64,000 nt of DNA from Girardinichthys multiradiatus (taxonomy: Eukaryota > Chordata > Actinopteri > Cyprinodontiformes > Goodeidae): positions 22,219,093 to 22,283,092 of the forward strand of contig NC_061797.1 in assembly GCF_021462225.1 (NCBI RefSeq). Direction: 5' to 3'. Below the pieces are notes generated by a model. It saw only the letters and a program-made list of their open reading frames with translations. It was not told the origin of the DNA and ran no database searches. Below are positions 1 to 11,565 of this stretch, one piece after another. The stretch's first letter is position 1; each line of letters opens with the position of its first letter. A program made the position numbers and the translations under genes.

Positions 1-1113
1 TATAGCCATGTTTACACAACAATCAAAATTACTGTTCTTTGCATGTTACAAAGTAAACGTTTCTATAATTTCTATAAATCTTAAATAAACTGTTTTAATA
101 ATTGCAAATGATTTAATTTATTCATGCTGAAATAAAATGTAATAGTATTCTTATTCTGAATAATCAAGCATGAAAATTTTATATCTATGGTTTGTTACAA
201 AATACAAGCATTTATGGGCGGCCCCTGATGGCATGGGCGTCCTAAGCAGCGTCCCCAGGTGGACAGAGTGCATACGGTTTCCCTCCACTTGCTCATTACT
301 TTGTTTTAGAGATTTACTAATCAGGTTTATTCCTGGCAGATAGTGATTTCTAATTTCTTGCTTCAGGTCTGCTGGAGGTTTTGACCAATTCCACCCAAAG
401 ATAGGCTGCAGGTTCTTTGTTAGTGGAAATCCAAACAGACAACAAATAAGATCATCCCCGTCTATTTTATATGTATAGATATATTTGAAGCATTTATGGA
501 TCGAACAATGTGAAAGCTCTTAGTTTTCGTTAATTTGATCAAGAGAAAGAAAAATCTGATTTTTCAGCATATTTGACCAGCAGATCCCCCAGTCACAGTC
601 GATCAAGGAAAAATTGGATTGGATTCTTTCCTCTGTCCGAATGACCGGTGCATCACAAAATTACCGAAAAAATGCTTGTTGATATTTTTAAGCTTAAGCT
701 TTGAAGAGCATGAAACCAACCTCTGCCACTTTTGGAGGGGAAAGCAGATGCATGAAGCACTTCTTTACCGTCTTCCGCTCAGTTTGAGTAAATTGACCAA
801 TAGACGTGCGCTCCCCCCTCTTTCCCACGCCTGTTTATGGGCGCACGGTCATTCCGCTAATAACTACAACACTTTGCACAGTCTCCCTTCTCACTGTACG
901 TAGATCTCGTCACATTGACTTTGTGGCCAATTACGCGCAATGTGGAGAATCTCGCTCAGCTGTGAGGGGAAGACTTGTAACTCGGTGGGGTTGTCCTCAG
1001 GTATGCGTCCTTCTCCACGCTCACCTGGATCTACCGGAGACATGCAGAGGCGACAGATAACGGACAGTTTTCGCTGCTCTTTATGATACTCTGCCTGAGG
1101 TGTCTTTCCCGTG
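1..1113 (+). promoter_or_regulatory. Upstream region and probable 5' UTR of efnb2
   Basis: The first ~780 bases are AT-rich with no recognisable gene. From about 790 to 1113 the composition becomes GC-richer and CpG-containing, as expected for a promoter-proximal region and 5' UTR. Short open frames here lack any recognisable domain and overlap one another on both strands, so I do not call them. The transcription start cannot be placed from sequence alone. Confidence 0.45.
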
Positions 1114-1220
1114 ATGGGGGGACGCGCACGGAGCTGCGGCGCCGTGATCCTGCTGGCCATCTTCTGCTCCTGCCGGGGCGTTACGCTGGAGTCGATCCAC
1201 TGGAGCAGCTCCAACGCAAA
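1114..1220 (+). CDS. efnb2: efnb2 exon 1: start and signal peptide
   Basis: The ATG opens a hydrophobic leader (AVILLAIFCSC) followed by LESIHWSSSNAK, the typical beginning of a mature ephrin-B. The exon ends in phase 2 before a good donor, gtaaga. I chose this ATG because the signal peptide starts directly after it and the frame joins exon 2 exactly, giving AAA for the split lysine. Confidence 0.88.
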
Positions 1221-1879
1221 GTAAGAAGATAAGCAGAAGATGAGAAATGTGTGCTTCTCTGTGCATGCATTCATTTTTTTTACATGCATTTTAATGCTTT
1301 TACTGAATTTGTAAAGTTAAATATTTTTTTTCTGCACTTGCAGAGGTGAACTATGGATGTGGTGTCTTATCTGATAAATTAATGAGTAATGAAAACTTTT
1401 CCAAAAGATTATTTTTTACACTAATTTATAAGATTCTCTGGGTCGAGGATGGTAGATTGTGTGCTTTGGTAGAGACAGTGCTGTTAATTTGCAAGTTATT
1501 TAATTATTTATTCTGTAGCCAGAGGACAACACACACAATCTCTTGTTTCAAAAGGATTAAAATAATTTTGCTCAATTATGCTTTAAACCCCCCAAAACGG
1601 TGTAACTTCTGGACTGTAACTTGGATAAAATCAAGAATCTCAATTTGAGGTCAATTTTGTTCAGCCATTTAAAGGATATTTGGCAGGATTTCTAACTTAA
1701 AATTAGTGTTCGTTGGAGATTTTCAAGAACTTGAAAAAAGGGATCTTCAGTTGAGATCCTACTAAGAAGCACTGCTACTATACGATTTATTAGTCTGAGC
1801 AAAGCATTTTATATCAAAGCTTGCATTTTTTAAATTTATTTTTACTTAAAGTAGATCTCTCTGCTTTTAACCTTCCCAG
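1221..1879 (+). other. efnb2 intron 1
   Basis: A GT-AG intron of 659 bases with a pyrimidine-rich acceptor (ccttcccag). No further structure seen; the short frame at 1346-1648 has no recognisable domain. Confidence 0.8.
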
Positions 1880-2163
1880 ATTCACTCCCGGTCAGGGTTT
1901 GGTCCTCTACCCTCAGATAGGGGACAAGATGGACATTGTGTGCCCCCGGGCTGACCCCTCCTCAGGTAGGACGGAGGAGTTCTACAAAGTCTACCTGGTG
2001 ACCAAAAGTCAGATGGAGAGCTGTGGTGTGGACAAGACGGACACGCCCCTGCTGAACTGTGACAAACCTGACCAGGATGTCAAGTTCACGTTCAAGTTTC
2101 AGGAGTTCAGCCCAAACCTCTGGGGCCTGGAGTTCCTCAAGGGGAGGGACTATTATATCACCT
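1880..2163 (+). CDS. efnb2: efnb2 exon 2: main part of the ephrin receptor-binding domain
   Basis: This exon encodes the core of the cupredoxin-like ephrin domain (residues ~36-130): FTPGQGLVLYPQIGDKMDI, then VCPRAD, a charged loop, EEFYKVYLVT, SCGVDK, LLNCDKPDQDVKFTFKFQEF, SPNLWGLEF and DYYIT. Three of the four conserved ephrin cysteines are here. The segment FKFQEFSPNLWGLEF covers the region that forms the Eph-binding G-H loop in characterised ephrins. It starts with the last base of a split lysine codon and ends in phase 1 before gtaagt. Confidence 0.95.
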
Positions 2164-3010
2164 GTAAGTCAGAGAGATGTGTGTGGGTCCTACAGGTTGA
2201 ATGCCACTTGAATCAGTCCATGCATTTCCTTTTTTTCCCCCTTTCTGTCATTCCTACGCTGGGGACATCATACTCAGCTCCCTCTCAGTTTGTCAGTTTG
2301 AGTGAGAATCAAAAGAAAAAAAAAACATTGCGGCCTTGTTATTGGACCGCTGTCGGTTAAAGCAGGACCTCAGTGGCAAGTGATGCATGAGATAGAAAGC
2401 AAGCCCGATTCCAGGGACTTACATGCCCCAAATCACTCAAGGCTTTTACAGCATCAGGCAGATTTGATGGGAGCTTTCACTGCAACATAGATTGTAGCCT
2501 GTTAAATGTTATCTGACCTAAATGCTCCTAACAAGTCTTTGTGTGTGTAAGCGACAGGGGTGAAACAGAGTTCTTGGTGTGTGTGTGTGTGTGTGTGTTG
2601 GAGATGAGTTTTTTTTTCAATGGAAGTTGGGTTTCTGAAATGAGAGTTGCTTCTGAAAAAATGGCTGAAATAATCTTTTATTCATCTAATTTTTTATGCC
2701 AGGGCTGCGTGTAGAGCAGAAGTAATTGGTTAGTCAGTTTAATGAGAATATTACTCTCAGTTTCCGGTTTATTAGCTGCACGCAGCTCAAAGTAATATGG
2801 CTTAATGCTGCAGTTCTGCATTAAAATTTCAGTTCTGGATAGAATATCTTGAGACATATTTAACCATTATTTGGGTCAGAGTCTTGCAAGGAGCTTCCTT
2901 TTGTAACTTCCATCATACATCTGTCTCGAAACAATCCATTGTTGGGAACCTGGTCTTATTCTTATTCATTCAAGCTGATTGAACATGTGTCTCCTGTGTC
3001 TGCTCTCCAG
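2164..3010 (+). other. efnb2 intron 2 with a (GT)n microsatellite
   Basis: A GT-AG intron of 847 bases. It contains a (GT)n tract near 2576-2600. The frame running on from exon 2 to ~2360 is intron read-through, not coding. Confidence 0.8.
2576..2600. repeat. (GT)n microsatellite
   Basis: An uninterrupted run of about eleven GT dinucleotides in intron 2 of efnb2. Confidence 0.9.
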
Positions 3011-3103
3011 CCACCTCCACAGGGTCTATGAGAGGGCTGGATAATACGAGAGGAGGGGTGTGCAGGACCAAATCCATGAAACTGGTGCTGAGAGTCGGAC
3101 AGA
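3011..3103 (+). CDS. efnb2: efnb2 exon 3: end of the ephrin domain
   Basis: Encodes STSTGSMRGLDNTRGGVC and RTKSMKLVLRVGQ, the last strands of the ephrin domain. It supplies the fourth conserved cysteine (GGVC). It follows acceptor ctctccag in the right phase and ends at a gtaagc donor in phase 1. Confidence 0.93.
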
Positions 3104-6100
3104 GTAAGCAGCATGTAGTTATTTTAGCATTCATGGACAAAGACGTGCACACACACATTCACAAGCGCAAAGATCCGGATTTGTGCAGCCGAACGAACAA
3201 GTGGCAACAGTTGTTATGCTCAGAAAGGTTATACGAGTAATGCAATAATATGATCTTATCTTTCTCTCTAAAAGAGATTGTCAACATGAATTACTGAGGT
3301 TTTTTTTAAATCTCTTATTCAAACCAGCAGCAGCTTACAGCTATCAGTATTATCCTGCATTGGATCATTTGAAATTATAGTCAACACTCTATAATAGATA
3401 CAAACCCAGTTTTATCAATTCATGCCCTTATCACATGCTCTTTTAAAATCTAATAAAGCAGGCTCACCTAATGTGTCCCTGCTTACTTTAAATTCACTGT
3501 GCAACAAAATGTTCACAGAGAAGCACATTATTTCATATTTTTCTGCGTTTATCAGATAAGCCTATATGTAAAGAACATTTTAATATAAACGCTTGTGCTG
3601 CATAAAAACCCACATCATTAGATATTAAACAGATGCAGTCTTTCTATATATTTTCCAGTCTTATGTATTTTTTAACCTCAGATATGTGAAGTGTTACTTG
3701 TATAAATAATTAATTTAATCAGAATTAGAGATGAAAAATCAGCATTTCATGCACTTCTTGTGCTGATCATAACTGAAAAATATTTCTTGTGGTGTTTATA
3801 AACATTACTTGTGTAAACAAACCTTTTTTACAGCAAAAAGAAAAAGAGTTTACAACTCAGATTTGGTTGCAATCTTGTTTTTAATCTCTACGCGTGTTAC
3901 AAGTCATGTCAAGTGGTTTGGACACCGTTGCGGATGTAGCGGATTTTGGTTGAACATATGGTGCATGTAAAACTGAAACTCAGGCGTGTCCGGTTGTTAT
4001 GTTGTAAGTAAGTATCAAAATGTGTGCTCAGGAAGTTTAAATAAGGGCCAGTGGTGAATTAATTATAATGCACTGAAGCAAGACCTAAAAGGAACTGGAA
4101 CTGAAATGTTGATTCATACAGGCAGAAATCCCAAATCTATAATGGAAACTTATTGTTTTAGTTAATCTGCTGTTCATGAAAAGGTCATGATATAGATTTA
4201 TGTTTAAGGAAAGCTCAGTGCCTCATGCATTGATTTATGGAGGCTTTGTGTCTCACATTTCTCCACTTGCTGCAGTTTGAAGCTGTAGTATTTATAGCTG
4301 CTGTGGTGGAAAACAAATACCCACCCTTTAATAAAACTACAAACAACACAATCGTCACATCTCAGAGGTACTTTATCCTTTCGTTCTAATATGTCCACCA
4401 AGTTGGAAAAGACAAGGTTGTTCCTAATGATTTCATGCTCTCTCTTACTGCTTTTAATTAGCTCTCTTTACTGATTGTCAGTGTCTGAAGGTCTTAAGGG
4501 AGCCCCTTAAAAATCCTCCAGTGCCTTTAGTGGATTTTTTAATAGATAGAGCATTTTACAGTAGTTATGTTTTCTGTTTGTGACGCACTACAACGCATTA
4601 TCAACTCCGTGATTCTGGAGGAAACAGATACAGTTTTTTGAGCAATATGCAAATTAGCTTTCATTTTCTTGACATGTTAAATATATAACTTTTTTTGAAG
4701 CCCAATAAAAATGTTAAAAAGAAGTAAGTCAAGCATTGCTGTAGTGATGTGTCACTCAAATTTAGGGATTTCCCAGTTCTCATCAGTACTTCCTGCATGC
4801 TTAAAAAACAATGGCACCCTAAAAGTCTCATTACCTTTTCAGAAATTTTGTATAAAATATATAATTGATTTAGTTAGACCAATTACCAAACAAACAAACC
4901 CCCCCGAAAAAAAAATACGCATTTCCCCCACGACAGATTTAGCTTTTGTGTGACATTGGCATGTTTTGGATTCTCAAAAAAATGCTTATGTCAGAAAAAC
5001 ACAGCCTTAGTAAATACAAAAAGCAGTTTTCAAAGGAGAGTGTAATTTATTAGGGAAAAAAAGCGATCTAAACCAACCTGGTCCTATGTGAAAAAGTAAT
5101 TAAAACAATAATTTACTGTTATTAACCAACTAGTTCAGTTTTATTTGCTACACCCAGAGTTGATTAATGCCAGGCCTGTTGCATTAAAAAACTATTTATA
5201 CAGAACCAGTCTGACAACATGAAGCAGGCATGAAAAGCAACAGTTGTTGACATCAATCAGTCTGGAAAGGGTTAAAAAGCCATTTCTAAGGCTTTGAGAG
5301 TTCAAAAACCACAGTGATGTCAAAGACTCGCTGACTACTGTTGCAGATGGCAGTCGTGGCCGCACAACTCCTTATGGATGATTACTTTTCACATAGGACC
5401 AGGTTGGTTTGGATAACTTGTTTGCCTTAATGAATGAAACCATCAGTGGAAAAAACTTTTTCTTACTTACTCAGATTATCTTTGGGTGATATAACAGTTT
5501 AATTGATCCAAAACCTATAAGTGGAACAAGAAATCAAAATCAACAGAAATTCAATTGGGGGAAAATATGTTTTTTTTCACAGCATTACATTAATGATAAA
5601 AAAGAATAAATAAGCAAATGGATAGATAGCAGATCCTTAATCACTGACTGGTTTTCTGTGACACGTTTTGGTTCATTTGAATTTTTTTAAATCATGTAAC
5701 ACAGACATTTTTTTCTGTTTGAGCAGAAGATGTTCAGCACATTATGCTTGTTAGACTAGAAGGTTAAAGCGGCATTAAAAAAAAAGACATAAATATTGCT
5801 GAACATTTCCTGGTTATTTTGCTCTGCTGTTGAACTTCACCAAAGAAACAAAAAGAGTCTTTAAATGCTTTTTTTCACTTGCTCCTTTAAACGAAAGGCT
5901 TTTAAACTTCCTTTTATTTCCCAAAGGTTTAGATCATCACCAATTTAGTGGTATCATTGTAGTAATACTTTTAGTATCAAGTACTTTAATGGGAAGCAAG
6001 ATGCCAAACACATTTTGGAAAAACTTATATTTATTTAAATGGCCAACAGCTTATACATCCTATTCTGATCAGTACTTTTCTTCCTTTTATGTTTTGTTAT

Positions 6101-6698
6101 TTCAAATATGTTTTAGTAGTTTCATGCAGGTGTGTGTTTGTCTCAACTTTTGATTTATTACTCAGTAGCAATAGCTTCATTAGTAAGTTTAGCTTTAAAA
6201 GTTAAACTACTGAAAACTCAAACTGGGCCTGCAAATAAGCCTTCAGCTACAGACATTATACAGGAAGGACAACCTTTTTTATTTTAAATAGCAAATAATT
6301 TTTTGTTCTGCCCTTGATTAAATAAAGATACTTTATCATTAATGAAATACCAGAAATGGCTGCATCCTATCATGTTCTATCCCTGTGTAGGTGCTTAAAA
6401 TTATAATTTTTCCATCCAAGAAAAATAAGTCATGACTGAAAGCAGAACTTTGCTGTGGCCTGATTGGGTTAGAAACACTTTTTTCCACTTTTATTTGAAC
6501 CAAATCTGCATTTTTTTTCCCTCTTTGGCTTCTTTAATTTGACAAACAGTTGTGAAACAATAATGACTAATCACAGGAAGAACATCATTGTGGTTTCAGT
6601 GATGTTCATTGAGTCATTAAGTGACATGAACCCACACGGTAAAGCTGAGGTTGTGTGCTCTTCCTAATGTGCTCCATGTGATGTGTTTTATGTTCTAG
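3104..6698 (+). other. efnb2 intron 3
   Basis: A 3.6-kb AT-rich GT-AG intron. The only clear structure is a deleted Tc1-type element at about 5070-5410, listed separately. Open frames at 4711-4953 and 5830-6153 are low-complexity and show no domain. Confidence 0.75.
5070..5410 (+). mobile_element. Internally deleted Tc1/mariner element (family B)
   Basis: A ~30-base inverted repeat flanks it: the left arm at 5070-5100 (aaccaacctggtcctatgtg) is matched in reverse by 5381-5410. Between them is a remnant resembling the transposase N-terminus, with words such as cagtctggaaagggtta and ccatttctaaggctttg that recur in the longer relic at 29.9-30.0 kb. The transposase middle and end are missing. Flanking sequence to about 5560 may belong to the element too. 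Confidence 0.7.
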
Positions 6699-6806
6699 AC
6701 TCCTCTGATCCACTTTTAACACTTCAGGAGTCTCCAACCAGATTCCCACCTTCACCACCAAAGGCCAAGACCAAGGATGTCTTCACGAAAGGCAAGAGTG
6801 TAAAAA
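6699..6806 (+). CDS. efnb2: efnb2 exon 4: extracellular stalk
   Basis: Encodes the variable juxtamembrane stalk: NSSDPLLTLQESPTRFPPSPP followed by a lysine-rich stretch. It contains a potential N-glycosylation site (NSS). The 3' end is uncertain. A gtaaag donor after 6806 and a gtgtaa donor after 6797 are both phase 1 and join exon 5, differing by three residues. I prefer 6806. Confidence 0.75.
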
Positions 6807-8002
6807 GTAAAGTAAATCTGTTTTGCAGTAAAATTAAAAATATATTTAACAGACTGATCAGTTTAAAGGTGTGCTTTATTGAGGCCTTGTTATTAGAGAT
6901 GCAGCGAGCAGCTTTTTATTGGCCAATACCAATTTTAGCTAAGTACAAAGTACTTCACAGAAGAAAAAATAAATGAATAAAACTAACATACAAATAAATA
7001 AAATTGCTAAAAAACAGGGAAATTAGATAGAATCCAGAAAAATTGAAGCTTTAGATCTAACTGAAGGCTTGTCCTTCTAAAAGTGCTTGCAGGTATTTTT
7101 TAGGAGTTAACAGTGTCATTCCATTGAATAGATAGAGGGAGTGCCACTAACTTGAAGGATCAATCCCCTCAGGACAGTGAATGCATGGGACCACCAGCAA
7201 CCTTCGGCCTGAAGATCTAAGAAACTAAGGAAATAAATAGGGGCTAACTATTTAGAAGCTACATTTTTACTCTGAATCATAAAACTAACTGGCAACCAGT
7301 GCAAAAAAGCCAAAACTGGAGTGATGTGGACTTGTTTATTTGTACCTGTCTGAATCTGAAAGTTTTTTTTTTCACAAAAACAGGTAAAGGGATGATTACA
7401 GTTATCCAGACAACAAAAGCATGAACAATCATGTCCAGTCCATTTTTTTTAAAGAAGTGTGAGGTTAGATAAGTTCCTAAAATAATAAAACCAGCTTTGA
7501 ATCATTTGTTTCCAATGAGGCTGAAGTGTGAAGGACATGCGCCCGACCCCCTCATTTGTGGGGCTAAAGTGCACAGAGGAGCCTAAAACACTCTACTGAG
7601 GTTTTATCTGAGTTCAGCTATAATATGCCGACATGCAAACTAATTAGAGGTAGAATATATGAATCCAACCAAAACAAAACAAAACCATTGTCCCATTTTT
7701 TAAATCTCTTTTCCTAAATTCCAGACAAGTTAACAGATTTCAAAAGTGAGAATTTTTGGGTTTGATGCACTGAATGAGCTTGAAAAAAGTAAGACTTTTC
7801 AGTTTTTTGCCAGCTGCTTATTGGTCAGAAATGATCAGGAGAATTATCGGTGTATCATTACTTCAAATGGATCCTATTTTCAAAAAGTTGTCAAATGCAA
7901 AGTTTTTTTTTGAATTATCAAACAAGCAAAACATCTCTGAAATCTCTGTTTAGATTCCTTTGCTCTCCCTCTGATGCTCTTGACTTTCTTGTCCCATGAC
8001 AG
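6807..8002 (+). other. efnb2 intron 4
   Basis: A 1.2-kb GT-AG intron ending in a pyrimidine-rich stretch and catgacag. Its first half contains an interspersed-repeat-like block (about 6890-7480). Confidence 0.7.
6890..7480. repeat. Interspersed repeat, probable LINE-derived, decayed
   Basis: The block includes phrases such as cataaaactaactggcaacc and agtgcaaaaaagccaaaactggagtgatgtg. These resemble a widespread teleost repeat family known from memory only. No reading frame survives, and the exact ends and family are unassigned. Confidence 0.4.
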
Positions 8003-8388
8003 ACGTGGGCTCTGGAGCCAGTCAGACAGAGCCCTCTGGGCCAGGAATCATCGTGTGGGTCATCTCTGGTTGCTTGATCCTCCTTCTGGTCATTGCAGTT
8101 GTTTTAGTGGTGCTGTGGAGGTACAGTCTGCTCCGCCGAGTCCCTGATAGGCAGCAGCACCAGCCACCGGCCTCTGTGTCTTTCAGCACTTTGGCTGTGC
8201 CGAAGCGGGATAGCATCAGCAGCGACAATGACGGCTCAGACCGCAGCGAGGTGGTCTTTCCCCTCCGTCCGTCCGAAAGCATGATCTGTCGTCACTACGG
8301 GCATGTGAGCGGTGAATATGGCCCTCCTGTGTATATAGTTCAGGAGGTAATGCCTCAGACCCCCACCAACGTCTACTACAAAGTCTAA
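8003..8388 (+). CDS. efnb2: efnb2 exon 5: transmembrane helix and cytoplasmic tail
   Basis: The last coding exon encodes 128 codons plus stop. After a short stalk comes a hydrophobic helix (IIVWVISGCLILLLVIAVV), then a basic stop-transfer region, a serine-rich linker (FSTLAVPKRDSISSDNDGS) and the conserved tail. The tail keeps the tyrosines used in reverse signalling (HYGHVSGEYG, VYIVQEV) and ends in YYKV, the PDZ-binding terminus. All of these elements appear intact. The tail pattern STLAxPKR…PLRxxxSxxCxHYxxVSGxYGxPVYIVQE best fits ephrin-B2. Confidence 0.95.
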
Positions 8389-8925
8389 TGTGTGCTTCTC
8401 TAATGAATTCTTCGGAAAAAACATCTCTACAAGAGGAGGACTTCAGCTGTTAAGTTACTAATGTAGGCAGTGTGGTTTAAAGCTGGGTTTTTATACCCTG
8501 CAGAGACACCCGTCCTATTGCTTAGTAAGACTGGAAAAAAAGCACAAAATACTGTTGAAGGATTTAAGACAATCTGAACGGAAACCAGTCAACATATCAT
8601 CCAGTAGATGTTTGTTTTGAGAGATGTGCTTAACAGAGTAAACAGACTTATTTATGAGAATATGTTTTTTTTAACTGCCACCATCTGTGGCAGGCTTAAC
8701 AGTAGTTTATTTAACTTAATGATAAATCAAGGACAGAAGAAAATTGCACTCTTGCAAACTTTGTAGATTTATTTATTTATTTATTTTTTACATATATGTT
8801 GTTTAAACCTGTCTGACATGCTGTGAAGTGAATCAAAACACATACATCTTTATTTCAGTCAATCAGAAATCCACTATCAGTCTTTCAAGTCAATTCAGTA
8901 CTCAATAAATCTGTGAATTTTCCAG
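8389..8925 (+). other. efnb2 3' UTR and poly(A) signal
   Basis: AT-rich sequence follows the stop codon. A canonical AATAAA lies at 8904-8909 with a TG-rich stretch (ctgtcttgtctgtgtgac) 20-35 bases beyond, which fits a cleavage site near 8925-8930. Other AT-rich signals further on could extend the UTR. Confidence 0.6.
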
Positions 8926-10809
8926 CTCTGTCTTGTCTGTGTGACTAGAAGTAAGATGTTAAAGGAGATAAAGGTTTGAGATAAACAGAGAGTAAATAAA
9001 CACAAGATAAAGATGAATCAGAACAGAAATCGCTGGATCTTCAAAACTTTTCTTGTGCTCACAAAATTACTAAGAAGCTCAGAGTAAGACTTATTCAAGC
9101 AACAGTGGATTAGCATATCACAACATCTCATCATTTTTTGAGGCCAATAACAGTCAAATAACAGCCCCACCACTACATTTAAAGGGACTTTCCATTTTTT
9201 GTTTTAGTCAGTACAGAAAGGCTTTAAAACCCATGTTTTCTACATAGGTTAGGCCCAAACTACCTAATCTTTTAAAGTGGTCTTCATTATTGGTCATAGG
9301 CACTTTCTAAAGGTCTTAAAGTTCTTCTGCAGATGTTAGGTACTTGTTTAATTCAATTCAGTTCTGTTCAGTTCATTTCAGATCTTCTGTCAGGTCCTTG
9401 TACCTGGCCATGGCAAGATGTCATGCAGTGCACAAACGTGAGGACAAGAGCAACAAACAGGCCTAAAAAAAAAAAGAAAGAAAGAAGGGATGATAGAGCT
9501 TATCATCCCTCAGTGGATCTATTTTTAATAGCTGTTCAGGAATCAACTTGTTGATACTTAAAACTGATTCTTTCAGTCAACAAAGGCAGTCACTCATGAG
9601 CACCTTTCTAAAAGACTGCTGTTAACATTAACGGTTTAATTTAAAGTTGTTCTTTGCCAATGTGTATAGATTTATATGAAAACACAACACAGATTCATTC
9701 ATTTAGTTAAGGATCCTTTTTAAAACTGAATTGGGGGTTTATATTTAGGTGTTCCTTTGCCAATTTGCACCCTCATTTCATCCCAGCCCACTTCCATTTA
9801 GGACAAAACTTTTCTTAGTCATGTATTTCATGTCAATGTGCATTTATTTATTTCTCTTAAGTATTGTGATGATTTATCAATATACACAAACCTAAATATC
9901 CATAATAAATATAATTTCATTGTACTGTATATTATTTGATAATGTGATGTTGCCTTTGTTCACTGTTAAGGCCAGTCAAAATTGTGACCCCTGATCAACC
10001 CAAAATTTCATTTCACATAAGTCACATAACCATTTTCTTGCAGTAGGCAACTTTATAAGCAGTTATGTAAATATGCATGGTGAGTATGAAAAGTTATGTG
10101 GCAAACTATTAATTTTAATGTATAAAATAGTCACAAAACCACCAAAACTGCAAATTAATAAGAAGATGAAGTAGCAAAAAGCAGCACCACCTGAATGATT
10201 ATAGGTGTATTTTCATTTGTTTAATAAAATCACACATCGTTTCTCTGGAAACAGGAATCGGACAGATTATGAGTGAAACAAAGCAACCTTGAGGAATGCA
10301 AGGGAGTACTTGATTGAGATCACTTTAAAATATTACAATATTACAAAGATGTTTAGCTGCTAAAAAGAGATAGAGATTGACTCAAGATATTTGCACAGTT
10401 ACTTCTGTTGCTTCTGTAAAAAATATTTTGGGAATTGTTTATGTATTAAATCAGAAACCGAAACATTTCATAGTTTTCTAAAGGTAGCTACTTTCTTCAA
10501 ACGAAGAAGAATTTGAAATCATTTTTAACAGGTAAAAACTACAACAAAGCTACGGTTCGATGTAAATTATTCATTAGGTAATAGTTAAGTAGAGCAACAA
10601 AGTCTTAAAATATAAGCGGAAAAAAAAAATATTTCCCAATTTTACTTAACTTTCTCACTCATGACTGAACTGAATGACTGAAGTGCTTTCTCGGCAGGTC
10701 AGCACATCTGCAAATTGTACCTAAAAGCTCTCAAACTATCAATTCAGGTAAAGAAAACATATTTATGTAAAAACACTCGTTTAACTATCTCTCTCTCTCT
10801 CCCGCGGCG

Positions 10810-10986
10810 ATGTGTGAGGCGCTCATGGGTGAGCATGTTTCATGCTCCTTCAGCCACATCATGCTGCACATTTTCAACCTGTCAGCTTCCATGAGCTTCC
10901 CCTCCACCGGGGACACTGTTGTCTGTGACAGCCAGACGCCATGCAGAAGAGTCTTTGGGACATGTGATCTCTTTGTGAAGAACTAA
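10810..10986 (+). other. Uncertain 58-codon open frame in a GC-raised patch
   Basis: An ATG at 10810 opens 58 codons to TAA at 10984 (MCEALMGEHV… ending CDLFVKN). The frame is rich in cysteine and histidine. It lies directly after a (TC)n tract and in a patch clearly GC-richer than its surroundings. I recognise no domain. It may be a conserved noncoding element read by chance, a small exon or noise; I do not call it a gene. Confidence 0.2.
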
Positions 10987-11235
10987 ACACTTTTTGTTCA
11001 AAAAGATAAACATCTAGATTTGATTCAATTCATTTGTTCAATTTGTTGTGTGGGTGTTAATATTGCCCACAGTCAGGGTTCCTACACAGTGCTCATGTAA
11101 AAGATCCATACTTTCCCAGATTCAGCTTTCCAGAGTTCCCAGTCCTCTGTGTTCATTTTAACATATAAAACATATAACATATAAAATACTAATTTTCACC
11201 ATTAATTTCCTGAAACTATTTTAGCGGTGGTCAAA

Positions 11236-11565
11236 CTATAAGGAAGGAAGGAAGGCAAGAAGGCAAAGGAGGAAGGACACAAGGAAAGGAAAAAAGGGGA
11301 GGACACAATAGACTAAAGAAGAGAGGACACAAGCATGGAAAAATGGGAGAAGGAAAGAATGGAGGAACTGAAATAAAGATGGTAGGACACAAACATGAAA
11401 GAACAAAAGCAAGGAAGAAAATACAAGTCGGGAAAGTAGTAAGGGCTCAAGAAATAAAGGAGGAAAAGAGAAGGAAATTGGGGATACAAGTAACACAAAG
11501 AACAGAAAGAAACACAAGGTAGAAAGGAAGAAGAATGAGAAGCAAGGAGGGACACAAGACAAACT
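11236..11565. repeat. Long polypurine tract
   Basis: About 330 bases of nearly pure A/G on the + strand, built from degenerate ggaag/aagga/gacacaa units (for example aaggaaggaaggaaggcaag). The minus strand reads as long F/S/L-rich open frames, which are artefacts of this composition. Such tracts can form triplex DNA; no function is implied. Confidence 0.8.

Larger units (their letters stand above)
1114..8388 (+). other. efnb2: Ephrin-B2-like gene (efnb2), coding span, 5 exons
   Basis: Spliced coding exons 1114-1220, 1880-2163, 3011-3103, 6699-6806 and 8003-8388 join in frame to about 325 codons; human ephrin-B2 is about 333. The product should be a type I membrane ligand: signal peptide (~1-24), ephrin receptor-binding domain (~26-162) with its four cysteines, a stalk, one transmembrane helix (~213-236), and a cytoplasmic tail of ~89 residues ending in YYKV, a PDZ ligand. 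Established role: binds EphB/EphA4 receptors on neighbouring cells and signals in reverse through tail tyrosines and the PDZ motif, in vessels, somites and neural boundaries. Assignment to B2 rather than B1/B3 rests on PGQGLVLYPQIGDK, NTPLLNC-like and SPNLWGLEF segments and on synteny with miR-17-92/gpc5. It could be either teleost duplicate (efnb2a or efnb2b); the window does not decide. Confidence 0.9.
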
